64,000 bases of DNA from Labeo rohita (Eukaryota > Chordata > Actinopteri > Cypriniformes > Cyprinidae): the NCBI RefSeq assembly GCF_022985175.1, contig NC_066889.1, positions 13,445,138-13,509,137 on the forward strand, written 5' to 3'. The notes under the pieces are model-generated. The model saw only the letters and a program-made list of their open reading frames with translations, did not search any database and was not told the DNA's origin. Positions within the stretch are counted from its first letter, which is position 1; each line of letters opens with the position of its first letter. Of this stretch, positions 1-12,231 are shown piece after piece. Both the position numbers and the translations under genes were made by a program.

Positions 1-150
1 TCTTCAAAGGGTACTACATGATCCCAGCAAAGAAATAAGGATCTTATCTAGCAATTTAGCAATTCAAAAAGTTAAAAAATGTATATGCTTTTTAACCACA
101 AATGCTCATCTTGCACTAGTCCTGCGATGCGAATGCGCGTCTTCACATAT

Positions 151-584
151 GTGACCTTGGATCACAAAACCAGTCATAAGGGTCCATTTTTCAAAATTGA
201 GATTTATACAGCATCTGGAAGCTGAATAAACAAGCCTTCCATTGATGTATGGTTTGTTAGGATAGGGTAATATTTGTTTGAGATACAACTATTTGAAAAC
301 CTGGAATCTGAGGGTGCAAAAAAATCTAAATATTGAGAAAATCACCTTTAAAGTTGTCCAGATAAAGTTCTTAACAATGTATATTACTAATCAAAAATTA
401 AGTTTTCATATATTTACAGTAGAATTTTTACCAAATATCTTCATGGAACATGATCTTTACTTAATTTCCTAATGATTTTTGCCATAAAAGAAAAATCAAT
501 AATATTTACCCATACAATGTATTTTTGGCTATTGCTACAAATATACCCCAGCGACTTAAGACTGGTTTTGTGGTCCAGGGTCAC
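151..584 (+). mobile_element. Repeat family A, copy 1 (MITE)
   Basis: A 434-bp element bounded by inverted ends: GTGACCTTGGATCACAAAAC on the left and a matching ..TTTTGTGGTCCAGGGTCAC on the right. It has no coding capacity. The same ends and interior recur at 35178-35606, 40254-40662 and 58608-58980, and an interior fragment lies at about 10146-10340. This is typical of a non-autonomous DNA transposon. The target duplication is unclear because the flanks are A/T-rich and continue the palindrome. Confidence 0.75.
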
Positions 585-592
585 ATATTATG

Positions 593-810
593 TAATCATG
601 CTGGAAAGGTCACGCGTGGTTAGTTCTTCGTCTGTGTACTCCAGTTCAAAATGGTAGGGTATGGCGATAAAACTCCATCTCATTTTCTCCTTCATCTTCA
701 AAATCTTCTGACATTGTTGTATTACCTTTTTTGTAAACAGTGTTTGACCATCTTTGATTGTTTGCTGTGTAAACACTGGGTCATCCCAGTGACCTTTCCA
801 ACGTGACTAC
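593..810. mobile_element. Short MITE with GGAAAGGTCAC inverted ends
   Basis: A 218-bp segment between inverted ends sharing the core GGAAAGGTCAC (601-613 and the complement near 789-800). The interior resembles the middle of repeat family B (the stretch resembling its 'fear of palindrome' core, 670-770). It looks like a small foldback element, and it directly abuts repeat A copy 1 and the next MITE. Confidence 0.5.
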
Positions 811-812
811 GT

Positions 813-1885
813 ACACTCTTAAAACTAAAGGTGCTTTTAAAAAGTTCTACCATAGAAGAACCATTTTTGGTTCCACAAAGAACCATTCAGTCAAAGGTTC
901 TTTAACCCTTTCACACGTGAGTTTAAAAAATTCTAGCTGAGCCCCCAGAGTGGGTTTTTTTTAGGCGACCGTTATTTAGAACGTATAGCCTTATTGTTTC
1001 CATGGCGACGCGTCGTGTTTGTCACATGACACAACGCAGCCACAATAGCGCTGTATGACACATGTATCACTTTATTATAGTTTTTCCCTTTTAATTATTG
1101 ATATTCACAGACGTGCAGACTGTATTATGAAATATCTGATATTCCGATTCTGAAATATGTGCAAGTAAATGTATTTGGGAGTTTTAACACTTTTATAATA
1201 AGCGTTTTAGATTATCTATGCCGAGTGATGGGCGCCGCCATGTTAGTTCGCTCTGAATCCGAGCTGTGGGATTTACAAAACGCAAATTCATCCTCTCCTC
1301 CCGAAAAACATTAAAGTAAGTCTCTGGTGAGCTTGGAGAAGAGCAGAGTAAACTTTATAGTTACCTACACAATGTGTATAAGGTATCAATAAAACATGTT
1401 GTCAGTTTGTAAGGACCTTTATTGCCGCTGCCATAGACATCGGCGTGTATTTTGCTAAATATAAAGGCATCGTTTTACTAGGACCTATGTGTATGTAAAT
1501 GTCTGGGACCTAAAATAAGCATTATATGGTTGAAAATACGGAATAGTTGCGATAATATGACAAGCGCTCAGCGCGTCTGATCTGGTTTAGCGCCAGCCGA
1601 AGCGCCAAAGCGGATTTGAATTCAGCGGTTGATCACGTGACGCGCTGAACGTTCGAATCACACCGGTGTGATCGTACGCTCCAGGGACCAGCCAAGAATG
1701 ATCACACTGGTGTGATCGTACGCGTGAAAGGGTTAAAGGACCATCTCTTTCTTACCTTTTTATAATCTGAAGAACCTTCTTTCGCCACAAAGAACCTTTT
1801 GTGAAACAGAAAGGTTCTTCAGATGTTAAAGGTTCTTTATGGAACCATTTCAACAAAAAGGGTTCTTTTATGGCATTGTGAGTGT
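813..1885. mobile_element. Foldback MITE split by a TTAA element
   Basis: The outer arms (813-905 and 1733-1885) begin ACACTCTTAAAA and end near GAGTGT. They share repeated AAAGGTTCTT/GAACC units in opposite orientation. The arms are interrupted by the separate element at 906-1732. Removing that insert and one TTAA restores a continuous GGTTCTTTAAAGGACC joint. Confidence 0.65.
906..1732. mobile_element. TTAA-flanked non-autonomous element (piggyBac- or Kolobok-like)
   Basis: An 827-bp insert flanked by perfect TTAA duplications (902-905 and 1733-1736). The ends are CCCTTTCACACGTG and CGCGTGAAAGGG. The right subterminal region holds two copies of a self-complementary GATCACAC-GGTGTGATC motif, around 1656-1720. 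No transposase frame is present. TTAA targets and CCC.. ends are known for piggyBac; Kolobok also uses TTAA. Confidence 0.75.
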
Positions 1886-2523
1886 AATGTGTGAAGTTGA
1901 GCTAGTGCAAAATGAGCATTTGTGGTAAAAAAATTGTATCATTTTACACAACGCAAGGACGAGATGCAGTCAGCTGCGTCAGCAGCAGTTCTTTCGCAGG
2001 ATGGAAAATGCCTTTTGCCTGGTATAAAATAAATGGATTTTATTCATTATTGTACTGAGTTTAATCTTAAAATATGTTCTCTAATGTCAGCACTGTTTGT
2101 TTATGGGCAGTTTTTGGAGTCAGGCCACGGTCTGAAGTTTGCAGTTAACCCGGCGAACAGCAGCCCTTCATCAGCTCAGATTTCGATGACACGCCGGCAT
2201 GAGTATTAACGCTTTTTCGGTAAAAAAAAGCCATTACAGAGAACGGTTTATACACTAAAATTAAAATTCTATTTCTAAATGTTACAGTTTTATGTCAAAA
2301 ATGTTTGTTAAATGAGTCTAAACGTATGTAATATTGTAAACTATGCTGTATTCAACCAAATAAATTAAATTTGTCTTGTATTTTGTTGTCTTTTGTATTT
2401 GTGTTCTTGCTTAATAATAAATGTTCATCTTTTGATTATTGCTGTTGCCTCTAATAATCCTGTGTGTGTTTTTATAAGTTCCAGTCCATTTTTAACCAGC
2501 AATATAATAACTTAAAAAAAATA

Positions 2524-2623
2524 CCAAGCATGCTGGGCAAAAACATTTAACCCAACCAGGTTATCCAATGGGTTGCCAAATAACCTAAGTTGGGTTGTTT
2601 TTAACCCAGCATTTTTTAGAGTG
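2524..2623. repeat. Short foldback repeat (AACCCAGCATTTTT ends)
   Basis: About 100 bp in which the left arm (AAGCATGCTGGGCAAAAAC) and the right arm (GTTTTTAACCCAGCATTTTT) are near inverse copies. It would form a single hairpin and encodes nothing. It looks like a tiny MITE. Confidence 0.5.
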
Positions 2624-2835
2624 CAGATAAGATCCTTATTCCTCGGCTGGGATTGTGGATGGGGAGCTGGATTGAAACTGCAATTTGGACCTTCAGCCCG
2701 TTGATTCCCATTGAAGTCAGCTATATGGAGAAAAATCCTGGAATGTTTTCCTCAAAAACCTTAATGTCTTTTCGCCTGATGAAAGAAAGACATGAACATC
2801 TTGGATGACCTGGTGGTGAGTAACTTATCATGTGA
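2624..2835. mobile_element. Repeat family B, diverged right-arm fragment
   Basis: This stretch carries the family B right-arm words in order: GATCCTTATTCCTCGGCTGG, ATATGGAGAAAAATCCTGGA, TGAAAGAAAGACATGAACATC and TTGGATGA. It is more diverged than the other B copies and has no terminal TTAA. Confidence 0.5.
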
Positions 2836-4773
2836 ATGCAGCCTGATATAATGGATAAAACATTAATGTTGTCATGAGTATACTTTATGCGGTTTGCCGT
2901 CTCTGTTTCTATTTTCATAGTTCAGTTATGGTGATGAGGACCAGTTAAATGCAGAACATATCCATAGAGACATGCAGATAACTAAACAAACAGATACAAA
3001 CAGATGAAAATCCCTGGAACTCCCAGTACATTGCTCTCACATGAACACTCCTCATTTATGCGCTATAAAAAACCTATGGGAAGTAATTAGCAATATGCAT
3101 TTTCCAGCTAACAAGCAGTCTCCTCTGTTTGATAGTGATCTCAAATGCTAAACAATTCCTGCGAATTCAAAAACAGCATTTCCTGTTTTTTTTGCCATAT
3201 GACATCAGGTCACGACACAAAGAAATCTTCCACATGCCTGCTCCTGCCAAATACACATTTCTGTGGAATGTTGGGCTTTGAGGGTATTCGATTTCAAACC
3301 ATGTGTTGGGCATCAGCAGCTGTCAGTCTTCCAATAATAATTGCCAATCAATACAACACACAGTTCGCCGTTCAACAAAAAGGATTTCCACAAAAAACAA
3401 ACACAGATTTTGTGTCTGAAACTTTGAGGACGTGTCAGCAGAGCAATGAAAAACTCCAGCTCTTTTTCTCCTCGGTGTGTTTGGAGTGTTCCGAGTGGTT
3501 CTGCTCGGCTGAGGTAGACTGAGGCTCCAGGAAACTTTAATTCCAGGGTCCTCCTGAGGCCTGGTGGAAACCCAAACGCAGAGTATCTGGGAGCTGTAAC
3601 AAGAGAAGCGCAGAGGGACGCGGCAGAGCTGTCTGAGCTTTATTACCACTCTCTAAACAGAACTGTTGACCTCTGCTTCATCTACATTGACCCTCAGGTG
3701 TGAAGGACCGAAGGAATTCAGTAGCCAAGAGAGTTTGCTTATGCTTTACATTGAAGCCTATATTCATATGTTCACAAAATGAAATCAGGTTTTAAAGTGA
3801 TTCAATAGGGAAGCTTCCACATCTTCTGCCTCTAGGATTTTCCATGATGAATTAACTGTCACCCTCAGGAGCACCGGCTGACTTTTTGCGGTTGGAGGCC
3901 TAATGTAATTCCGAGGGCAGCCATTGTGTTTTGAAACTTTGAAGCATTCCCAGGATATTTTGGCTCCCGGAACCCGTGGCGATTGTTAATGCGTTCGCCA
4001 TTCTCCCGTTATATATTCACATATGTGTTTCATTGGCCTCATGCGAATATATGGTTTTCCACTGGCAGATTCAATGACAAAACCATCAGCGCTGGTGAAA
4101 TATGGCGTTAGTTGGTGTATTCTGAAACCAAATATTGGTTTATTTTGTGCAACAGTAATTTATTCACTATTTTTTATAGAAGATGTTCTGTTTTTCTAAT
4201 AACCTCGAGCAGCTATCAGTATCCACCAACACAGAGGAAGAAAAGACGACTGACTGTTCCGAACTGAACTGAAGCTCATGGTGCAATAACATGCGGTATA
4301 AAAACGGCGGACGTGTTAAGCATATTAAGAACTTTGCATTGGAAGAACATATTGTTTTAATAATTAGATTGTAAGAATATTGGAGTCTGGTTGGGGTCAG
4401 TGGGTTGCCTCCAGCTAGGCAGCCAGAGATCATGGAAATAATGAGAGTTTTGACATCATGACTCTTTCTCCCATTCCAGACTGTTTTTCTCTTTATTGGT
4501 CTCTTTTGTAGCAATTTAGCAGGCGAAATATGGAATATCTGATCATCTTTTCATTCAATTTTCCATTTCACACTGCTCAAACTCAAAATCTTCTTACCCC
4601 TTTTCCCTCATGAGCAGGTGTCAGCTGGGCTTCGTCTAACTGTCTGTTGTGTTTATTATCAAGATGAAGAGTTAGAAAGACATTAATAGACCTGGAATGT
4701 CCATTAAGAGATCTGATCATCCCTTGTGGAAAGGCGAAATATACTTTGCACTGACAGTTGTTCATTGACTTAA
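2836..4773. other. Intergenic stretch, no feature recognised
   Basis: Mixed-composition unique-looking sequence. Open frames on both strands at 3145-3649 overlap each other, lack splice-supported extensions and match no family I know. I do not call a gene here. Confidence 0.4.
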
Positions 4774-7608
4774 AGGGAGAGTTCACCCAAAAATGAAAAT
4801 GCTGTCATTAATTACTCATCCTCATGTCGTTCCAAACCCGTAAGACCTTTGTTCATCTTTGGAACACAAATTGAGATATTTTTGATGAAATCTGAGAGCT
4901 TTCTGACCCTGCATAGACAGCAACGCAACTTACATTTTATTAAAGGTGTGTTTGTAGTTTGGTTTGTTTGGTTCATTTGGTCTGGACCAAAAAGGAAACT
5001 GATAAATTTTATCCTGGTCTGCTCAGCGTTCACAATGGCATTTTTGACAGTGAACCTAAAGAAACCGAACCTAAAGATATAGTGATATGTTCACAACCTG
5101 GGGTGCTTTTCCCAAAAGCATCGTTAGCCAACTATGGTTGCAAGTTACCAACACAGTTAAACGATTCTGTGTTTCCCAAAACCATAGTTCAAACGAACAT
5201 TCGCAAACAGCGTCACAAACTTATGTGGTTGGAACTACAGCTCTTGACCTGTGCACTGTAAAAAATAAAAAACACAATTTGTTGAGTCAGCTTAAAATAA
5301 TTTGTTACCCTGCTGCCTTATAATTCAGTCAACTAAAATAAGTTTTGTCAACTTGAAATGTTAAGTTGTTCTAAGTAACAACTTAGATATTTGTGTTTGC
5401 TAAATGGGTAAGTAACCCAGCTGCCTTAAAATTTTAAGTTGATTCAACTCAAATATCAAGTTGTCACTTAGTATAATTTAACATTTTAAGTTGAATAAAG
5501 TTTTTTTTTGAGTTGACTGAACTTAAAATTTTAACAGGTTACAAATTATTTTAAATTGACTCAACAAATTGTTTTTTACAGTGTGGTTAGAAGCATAGTT
5601 CCTCGTTAGTAAGACATATGGGCACAATAAGCAAGCTAACATGCAGTACAATCTATATCTTTCACTCGATCTAAATATAAATGCATTTTAATCTATGTAT
5701 TTTTAAGCTTCCTCTGCAAGCAACGTTTTTGAATAGTGCGCAAGCGCATAAATGCCTACTGGAAGCCCGGAGTATGACGTAAGAGTAAACCCGCGATGAA
5801 TCAAACATCGAATAAAGCAAAATGACATGGAACAAAAAAATAGTAAACTGTCATCAGGTGCAATGCTTAATATAGCTGCATTTTAAAAATCTCTAATAGG
5901 TTAAATGGCATAAATTATTACTCTGTGACATCATTTACAACGGCCCCACATTGTTGAACTAATGTGGTTCAAACGACGGAGATGCGACTGTGTTTGGGTA
6001 GTTCGTTTCCACAACAATGCATCGTACTATGTAGGTCAATCAGCGAGTTATGTCGTTGTAGGGAAATGCACCCCTGATTAGTTGGGTTAAATGACGTATA
6101 TTTCATGGTGGAACTCACCGAACAAATGAAAGGAAAGGGTGTGTTCGACTTAAAGCGGCGATGCACAGACCAATCAGTGTATTAGTAAATAATCATTTTA
6201 CTGACTTCAAATCTCGTTTATCAAAATGAAATGAAAATTATTTTCAGCAGAAAATAATTATAATGTTACAGGTTAATAGCTAAATTGTACATCATATCTA
6301 CTTATGCAACGTTTTGGATAAGACTGTTAACTGACTGCCAAATTATAAGAAACAGAAATGATTAATTTATTGTTTTAGGTTGTGCAGTTTGTTAGTTTCC
6401 CTCACCTCCTGATCTGTATCTTTTGTTCTTTGATTGCTATGCAGTCTATATCGGAAACAGAAATTATTAGGTAATCACTCAAGTCTTGGGTTTGAGTCGT
6501 TCGTTCATCCAGTCCCATAGGCCAACGCTATGTAGTCCCGGAAACAGCATTAAGTCTCGAGTCTTCGGTTCGACTTGTTCGTTCTTTTGTCACGTGCACG
6601 TTTCCCGGCTCAGTATCTTACAACAAATACAAACATTACATATTATTAACTGTGTGCTGTTATTATATGTAGGTATCTTTGCTTAAGTGATTTTTCCTCA
6701 TCATATGGATAAAGTTTAAAGCCTTTTTAAAATACGGGGCATTGAATGCTTGAATCTGATCGGCTGACAAACGTTCTAAGGCGCAATTTTATTTTCAGGG
6801 AAACACACAGCAAACGTAGTTCTAGGCAGCTTTTGACCCCATTACATTATATCACTCCACCACCCGATTTAATTTACTTAAAAGGTCTTACAACAGCAAA
6901 ATAACCAAAACACCTAATGCCGTCTGCTGGAGTAAGTGCACCCATTGTTGCATGTACATATGATTTTTTTTCACCACATGCCAACTCATGAAAAGTTCAT
7001 AAAAGGCACTTCACCTCCTCATTGCTCTATGTTTGCCCTCTGCTCATTTTGTTTTGGATACACCGCTCGTTCCCCTCATGAAATCTTGTCACATAGCATT
7101 GCATCTTGTTCCTGTTTTTGGTTCGTTTTATAGTATGTGGTCTGTGTTGCGTTCATATTTCATTCAGACCGCACCAGAGTTTGTTTGGAACTGGTCCGAG
7201 ACCCAACTATTTAGTGGTGCAGCGCACCAGAGTTAATCGAACATGACTATTGTAAACTCACCCAAGACAGAGAAAGGACATTTTTAAAATAGTCATGTGA
7301 CATCAGTGGTTCAATCGTACTCTTATAAGCTACGGAAATATTTTTGTTTTCTCTGCGCACAAAAGTATTCGCGTAGCTTCATAACATTACAGTTGAACCA
7401 CTGATGTCACGTGGACTATTTTAACAATGTCCTTACTACCTTTCTGGGCCTTGAACATGTCAGTTGTGTTACTTTCTATGCAAGGTCAGAAAGCTCTCGG
7501 ATTTCACCAAAAATATCTTAATTTGTGTTCTGAAGATGAACGAAGGTCTGGAGCGACATGAGGGTGAGTAATTAATGACAGAATTTTCATTTTTGGGTGA
7601 ACTATCCC
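4774..7608. mobile_element. Repeat family C, composite copy split by nested DNA
   Basis: The left arm (4774-4942, starting AGGGAGAGTTCACCCAAAAA after TTAA at 4770-4773) and the right arm (about 7268-7608, ending TTTTTGGGTGAACTATCCCT before TTAA at 7609-7612) are the two ends of one palindromic element. About 2.3 kb of other DNA separates them, including the MITE at 5254-5583 and sequence with GCACCAGAGTTTG words near 7170-7235. Undisrupted relatives are at 42788-43343 and 57901-58166. Confidence 0.65.
5254..5583. mobile_element. Foldback MITE (CACTGTAAAAAA ends)
   Basis: A 330-bp element with long inverted ends: CACTGTAAAAAATAAAAAAC followed by ACAATTTGTTGAGTCA on the left, and TGACTCAACAAATTGT then TTTTTTACAGTG on the right. 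The interior is A/T-rich with AAGTTGA/TCAACTT words. It is non-coding and nested inside the composite family C copy. Confidence 0.7.
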
Positions 7609-7612
7609 TTAA

Positions 7613-9592
7613 AAGTACATTTTCAGGATCAAACAGGAATACAGTTTGCTGTATGTTAAAAGCACCTCTTGTTTTATGGTAGTTCCTTGATTTCCCATTC
7701 TCTCTGTGCACAAGCAAACAAACAAGTGGACCCAGAGTAATTTATTGTAATTTAAAAGGGAAACACTTTTCTTCTTCAAAGACAACAGGGGGAGTTTTAG
7801 ATGTAATCACAGGATGGTCACGATTTCCTGTCTGTGAGCAGCAGATGTTATTGTTTTTGCCACACATTCACACAGATCTCGACCATTTCTGCCTCAGCAG
7901 CATTTTGTTGTTTTGTTCTATCGAAGAGCCAAAGTAAATTTCTCTGTTGTAAATTAAAAAGCAGACTCTGTGAGCTTGCCGTCTTCTTCCTGCTTTTCCA
8001 TATCGTGTTACGTTGAATTCCACGAAACCCGCAACATTCCATTCATAGCTTTACATAGTATGTGTAACGCAGGCCTTACATTTAACAATAATTGTTTTGC
8101 GAGATAAATGCCGTTAGCCTTTACCCTGTCTTTTTTTTTTTTTTGCATGTTTTGAAGCATGGATAACTGGAACATATTAAATGTTCCCTAAGATGTGGCT
8201 TTGTCTTCAAACCATTCGCTCCACAATGTTAAACGGGCTGAATAAAACAACAAAGGAGTCTGTGCATCCTGTAGCCATTGTATCCTGAGGACATATGACT
8301 ACACCGTTGCCCTTTTAAAAGGCTGGGGAGTAATTCAAGACTGAGATGGTCTGAGCCCTTGAAAAATCTGAAAGGAAACAGGCTAGCTCAACAAGATGGA
8401 AAAACTATAACAGTAATTGAGTCGCCTTTTCTCAAGGTGAAAAGTCCTTGGGAATACATTCTGCTGAATTCGTTTGCCACGTGGTCTTGAGTAATAGTTT
8501 CAGGATGTCTAACGAATGATGAGCGGCTGCTGCCTTCTGCCTCCTGCTCAGAGGCCCTGTAAGGTCGGCCTCGCTTGAGAGCCTTGCCGCTTTGAGTCAA
8601 TAAACAAATGATGGAACCCATTATATCGGTACCTGCATACTGAATGAGCTCATCACCTTGTTTTTGTAAACTCATTCTGCCTCAAGGTAACGTGTGTCGA
8701 AGGTTTGTGTGAGGTAAAGGTGCTAAAGGCCATAATCAAGCTAATTTTATTTTCTTTTATACATTTTTCATGGCCACCTGTTTAAGATTGATACACACAG
8801 GTGTTTTTCAAATTGTGGGTCATGACTTTGGTGGGTCAGGCAGAGTGTATAAATAGAAATATAAAAAAGTAAGTTCTCAAATTCAGTTAATAAGTTTGTT
8901 GCCGGGCATAAGTTGTAATTTTATTTGACTCAAACACAAATGTGTCGCAGAATGCAGCAGTGCGTTTCCTTTACAGATTTCGATAAAAAACTGTTGGTGT
9001 TTCCATTAACCGGTGTTATGGGACTAAAACATAATTTTCTCCTCTTGCAATAAGTCATCGTGATGGATGCTGGTAGGTTAACGATTGGTGCAGCCACCAC
9101 ACACGCCATTATATCGGAGAGCCGCTTCTGGGCCACTTCTGAAACTGAAATGAGCCACGGCGCATCTGGTATAAACACAAGCATTGACTAAAGTGGCTGC
9201 GACCAGCTCCACAGACTTGTGCAGTGTAAATAAGGGGTTATCCAAGCTTTAATGCCAAGGAAAGCCCCTTATTCAAGCAATGTGTAGTCAATGCTTATGT
9301 AAGCAGCCACATATGAGGTGTTTTTTGAGGTCATAGTACATTAAAGCCAAAAAAGCTGTTTCCATTGCAGTTTTGCAAAATATTCCTTTTTAGAATTGCC
9401 TTTTTTTGCGAAATTGGTGTGTTTTCATTAGGCGTCTTTTCAACCCCAGGTTTCTAGGCATATTTGCACAATTTGAAGGTTAATCGAAATGCAGCTGTAG
9501 ATGCTGCAGCATGCAAAAACATAGCGAGACTGGTGTAATCCGAATCACTAATGGTGTGTGCACACACCAAAAGCAAAGTAAGTGTTTACGAC
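7613..9592. other. Intergenic stretch, no confident feature
   Basis: No exon-like similarity, RNA gene or terminal-repeat pair could be supported. A run of 16 T lies near 8131-8146. Short open frames here have no recognisable domains. Confidence 0.4.
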
Positions 9593-10474
9593 CAGTGTTG
9601 GGGAAAATTACTTTTAAAAGTAATGCATTACAATATTGTGTTACTCCATAAAAGAATTATGCATTCACAAGTAACTAATTACTTGTTACTTTTTATGGAA
9701 AAGTAACTACGTTACTTTTATATGGAAAAGTGAAATTAATAAGCCTCAGGCTGAAGGAAAAGTAAATTTACATCTATACAGTAAAACACAGGAGAAGGGG
9801 GTATAACGCTCTTTAGCAATAAAAAAAACAATGAAGCACAAATATTAGTTTATCTAGTCGTTTTTCCTTATTAGTATGATTGATCTGGATCATCAAAGGT
9901 CAGCAGCAAAGACATTGGTTAATAAAATGGGATTAAATACATAAAACATATGGATAAGAAATGATGTTATTTAACATATTTAATTATTGCAGGTTTGTAT
10001 CAGGTTCATATTCTGAGTTTGCATTTCACTTTTAATTCATTTTGATAAATGAATCTGTATAGAGTGAGATGAATTATTGCATGTTCACATTTGTAGCTGC
10101 GTTTCCATTACCCTTCAAATAGCGCAAACTGAAATAGCCAACAAAACACTGTATGGGTCAAAATTATATTATTTTCTTTTATGCCAGAAATCATTAGGAT
10201 ATTAAGTAAAGATCTGTTCCATAAAGATATTTTCCATAAAGATTATGTTCCATAAAGATATTTTGTAAATTTCCTACTGTAAAAATATCTTAGTTTTTGA
10301 TTAGTAATATGCATTGCTAAGAACTTTAAACTTACAATATTAAAGCTGTTCTTTTCAATATTTTGATTTTCTAATATTGTCCTATAAAAAAATAATGCGT
10401 GACTTCACTAGTTACTTAAAAAAATAATCTGATTACGTAACTTGCGTTACTTTTAACACATTACCCCAATGCTG
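9593..10474. mobile_element. hAT-like MITE (CAGTGTTGGGG ends)
   Basis: The left end CAGTGTTGGGGAAAATTACT is followed by AAAAGTAATGCATTAC words. The right end ..GTTACTTTTAACACATTACC..CCAATGCTG is the diverged inverse. CAGTG ends are typical of hAT relatives. The flanking 8-mers (TTTACGAC and TTTGCATC) match at only 5 of 8 positions, so the duplication has decayed. A fragment of repeat A (about 10146-10340) is nested inside. A related end sits near 56998. Confidence 0.65.
10146..10340 (-). mobile_element. Repeat family A, interior fragment
   Basis: The words ATGGGTCAAAATTATATTAT, TTCCATAAAGATATTTTGTA and TTGATTAGTAATATGCATTG are the reverse-orientation interior of family A, without either terminus. 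It is nested within the hAT-like MITE at 9593-10474. Confidence 0.65.
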
Positions 10475-10757
10475 TTTGCATCTCATTACAGTCTTGTAGT
10501 CACTAAATTTCAGTCACAGCTGTACAACACTCAATAGGCGTTTACAGATACCATAGGAATGAAGGAGAAGTGCCGTAAAAACTGAATCCCACTTGTCGCA
10601 AAAAGCCAATGACTTCTCTTATAAAACAGCATTTTTTTGTGGTAAACTCTAAAAATAGTTAAATCTGAAAGTATGAGGCATAAAAAAGTATTGTAAAACA
10701 TGTTTAAGATTAGCAGATAAGCTGTTGATTCATTAAAGAAGTTTTTAATGAATTAAT

Positions 10758-11548
10758 GAATAATTTACTCACCCCCTTGTCATCCAAGATGTTTGAATTT
10801 ATATCTCGAAATTATGTTTTTTGAGGCAAACATTTCAGGATTTTTCTCCATATAATGAACTTCAATGGTGCCTGCGAGTTTGAACTTCCAAAATGCAGTT
10901 TAAATGCATTACTGTTTACAATTGTAATGCATTTAATTACAATTTATATACTTTTTAACCATGCTAGTCTTGTCTAGCTCTGTGTGAACTCTGTATTCTG
11001 GCTCAAGACAGTTAGGGTATGTTGAAAAACTCCCATCGCATTTTCTCCTCCTATTTAAAATCATCTGCAGAAGTGCCGACCCAGTGTTTACAAAGTAAAT
11101 GCGCAAGGAGGGTCAAACACCCTTTACAAAAAAAGGTAAAACAGCGATGTAGGATGATTTTGAAGTTGGAGGAGAAAATGAGATGGGTTTTTGAGATGGT
11201 TTTTCGACATACCCTAACTGTATTGTACCGGAGTTCACACAGAGCTAGACAAGACGAGCATTTGAGGTTAAAGAGAATAGAAATGGCCATTTTAGTTTTT
11301 TAAATAACCAATCGTTTCACTAGATGAGACCCTTCTTCCCTTTAGAACCCTCTGAAGCTGCATTTAAACTGCATTTCGGAAGTTCAAACTCACGGGCACC
11401 ATAGAAGTCCACTATATGGAGAACATTCCTGAAAAATTTTCCTCAAAAAACATAATTTCTTTACGACTAAAGAAAGAAGACTTGAACATTTCGGATGACA
11501 AGGGGGTGAGTAAATTATCTGTAAATTTTTCTGGAAGTGAACTTCTAG
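10758..11548. mobile_element. Repeat family B copy (palindromic)
   Basis: A near-palindrome of about 790 bp. The left arm contains TTACTCACCCCCTTGTCATC and the right arm GATGACAAGGGGGTGAGTAA, with matching inner words around GAAAAACTCCCATCGCATTT and its inverse. The outermost left terminus is missing; the right end is CTGGAAGTGAACTTCT. Open frames at 11019-11303 (plus) and 11051-11290 (minus) are a by-product of the palindrome. Confidence 0.7.
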
Positions 11549-12104
11549 TGACCAATATACGGAAGTGAACTTCTGCTTTAAAATGATAAGCTGTTTCCTC
11601 TAAAAAGCTGTTTATTCAGTGCAGTTCTGTCTCTCTTCCCTTGAGATCCATTAAAAAAACAGCCTCTGGTCTCGCATTAGCATTAGCCGTTACGGTATTT
11701 TAACTAATGGTTGCACGCTTGCCTTCTAGTGGCTTTGATTGAGGTGTATATCGTGCGTTTGCAGCAATCCGTTACCCAATTTGCATCATTTGGAAAAAAA
11801 TGTGTCCTCACGCGAATAATTAAATAAGCTTTGGTGTACACACATCATAACAACTGACACTTACGAATCCCTTATTTTACTGAATTGTCCAAAAGGATTT
11901 GCAGACTTAAGAATTATCGGGTAAATCCTTCAAAGGACCTAAAAATATTATTTTTTATAGCTTTCCATACGCATTGTGAAAAAGTAAAATATATACAAAA
12001 AAAATTTTTTGTTTTTCCTCAAAATTTGTTCTAAAACATTTGTGGTGGGTATTAAGATTTATTATACCTCTCTGTGTGGTTCCTAGCATGAAACGGTTTT
12101 CCTG

Positions 12105-12231
12105 CAGCTTAAACACTAAAGTGTGCCGCTAACAACACCAAGGTCATGGGTTCGATTTCCATGGAATGCATGAACTAATAAAATGGGAATGCAGTGTCAC
12201 TTCGGATAAAAGCGTCTGCCTGATGTAAAGA
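12105..12231 (+). mobile_element. tRNA-derived SINE with L2-type tail
   Basis: The degenerate tRNA-like head contains a B-box-like GGTCATGGGTTCGATTTCC (12142-12160). It is followed by GAATGCATGAACTAATAAAA and the fish LINE-2-type tail CACTTCGGATAAAAGCGTCT (near 12197-12218). This layout is the common cyprinid tRNA-SINE with a tail shared with L2-clade LINEs. It is old, with several substitutions. Confidence 0.7.

Noticed and set aside
3145..3649. Overlapping plus- and minus-strand open frames of 108-125 codons
   Set aside because: No recognisable domain, no splice or promoter support, and mutual antisense overlap. Most likely chance.
4167..4514. 115-codon minus-strand open frame
   Set aside because: Low-information composition, no domain and no supporting signals.
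11019..11303. Paired open frames on both strands
   Set aside because: They fall inside the palindromic family B element, where inverted arms create mirror frames.
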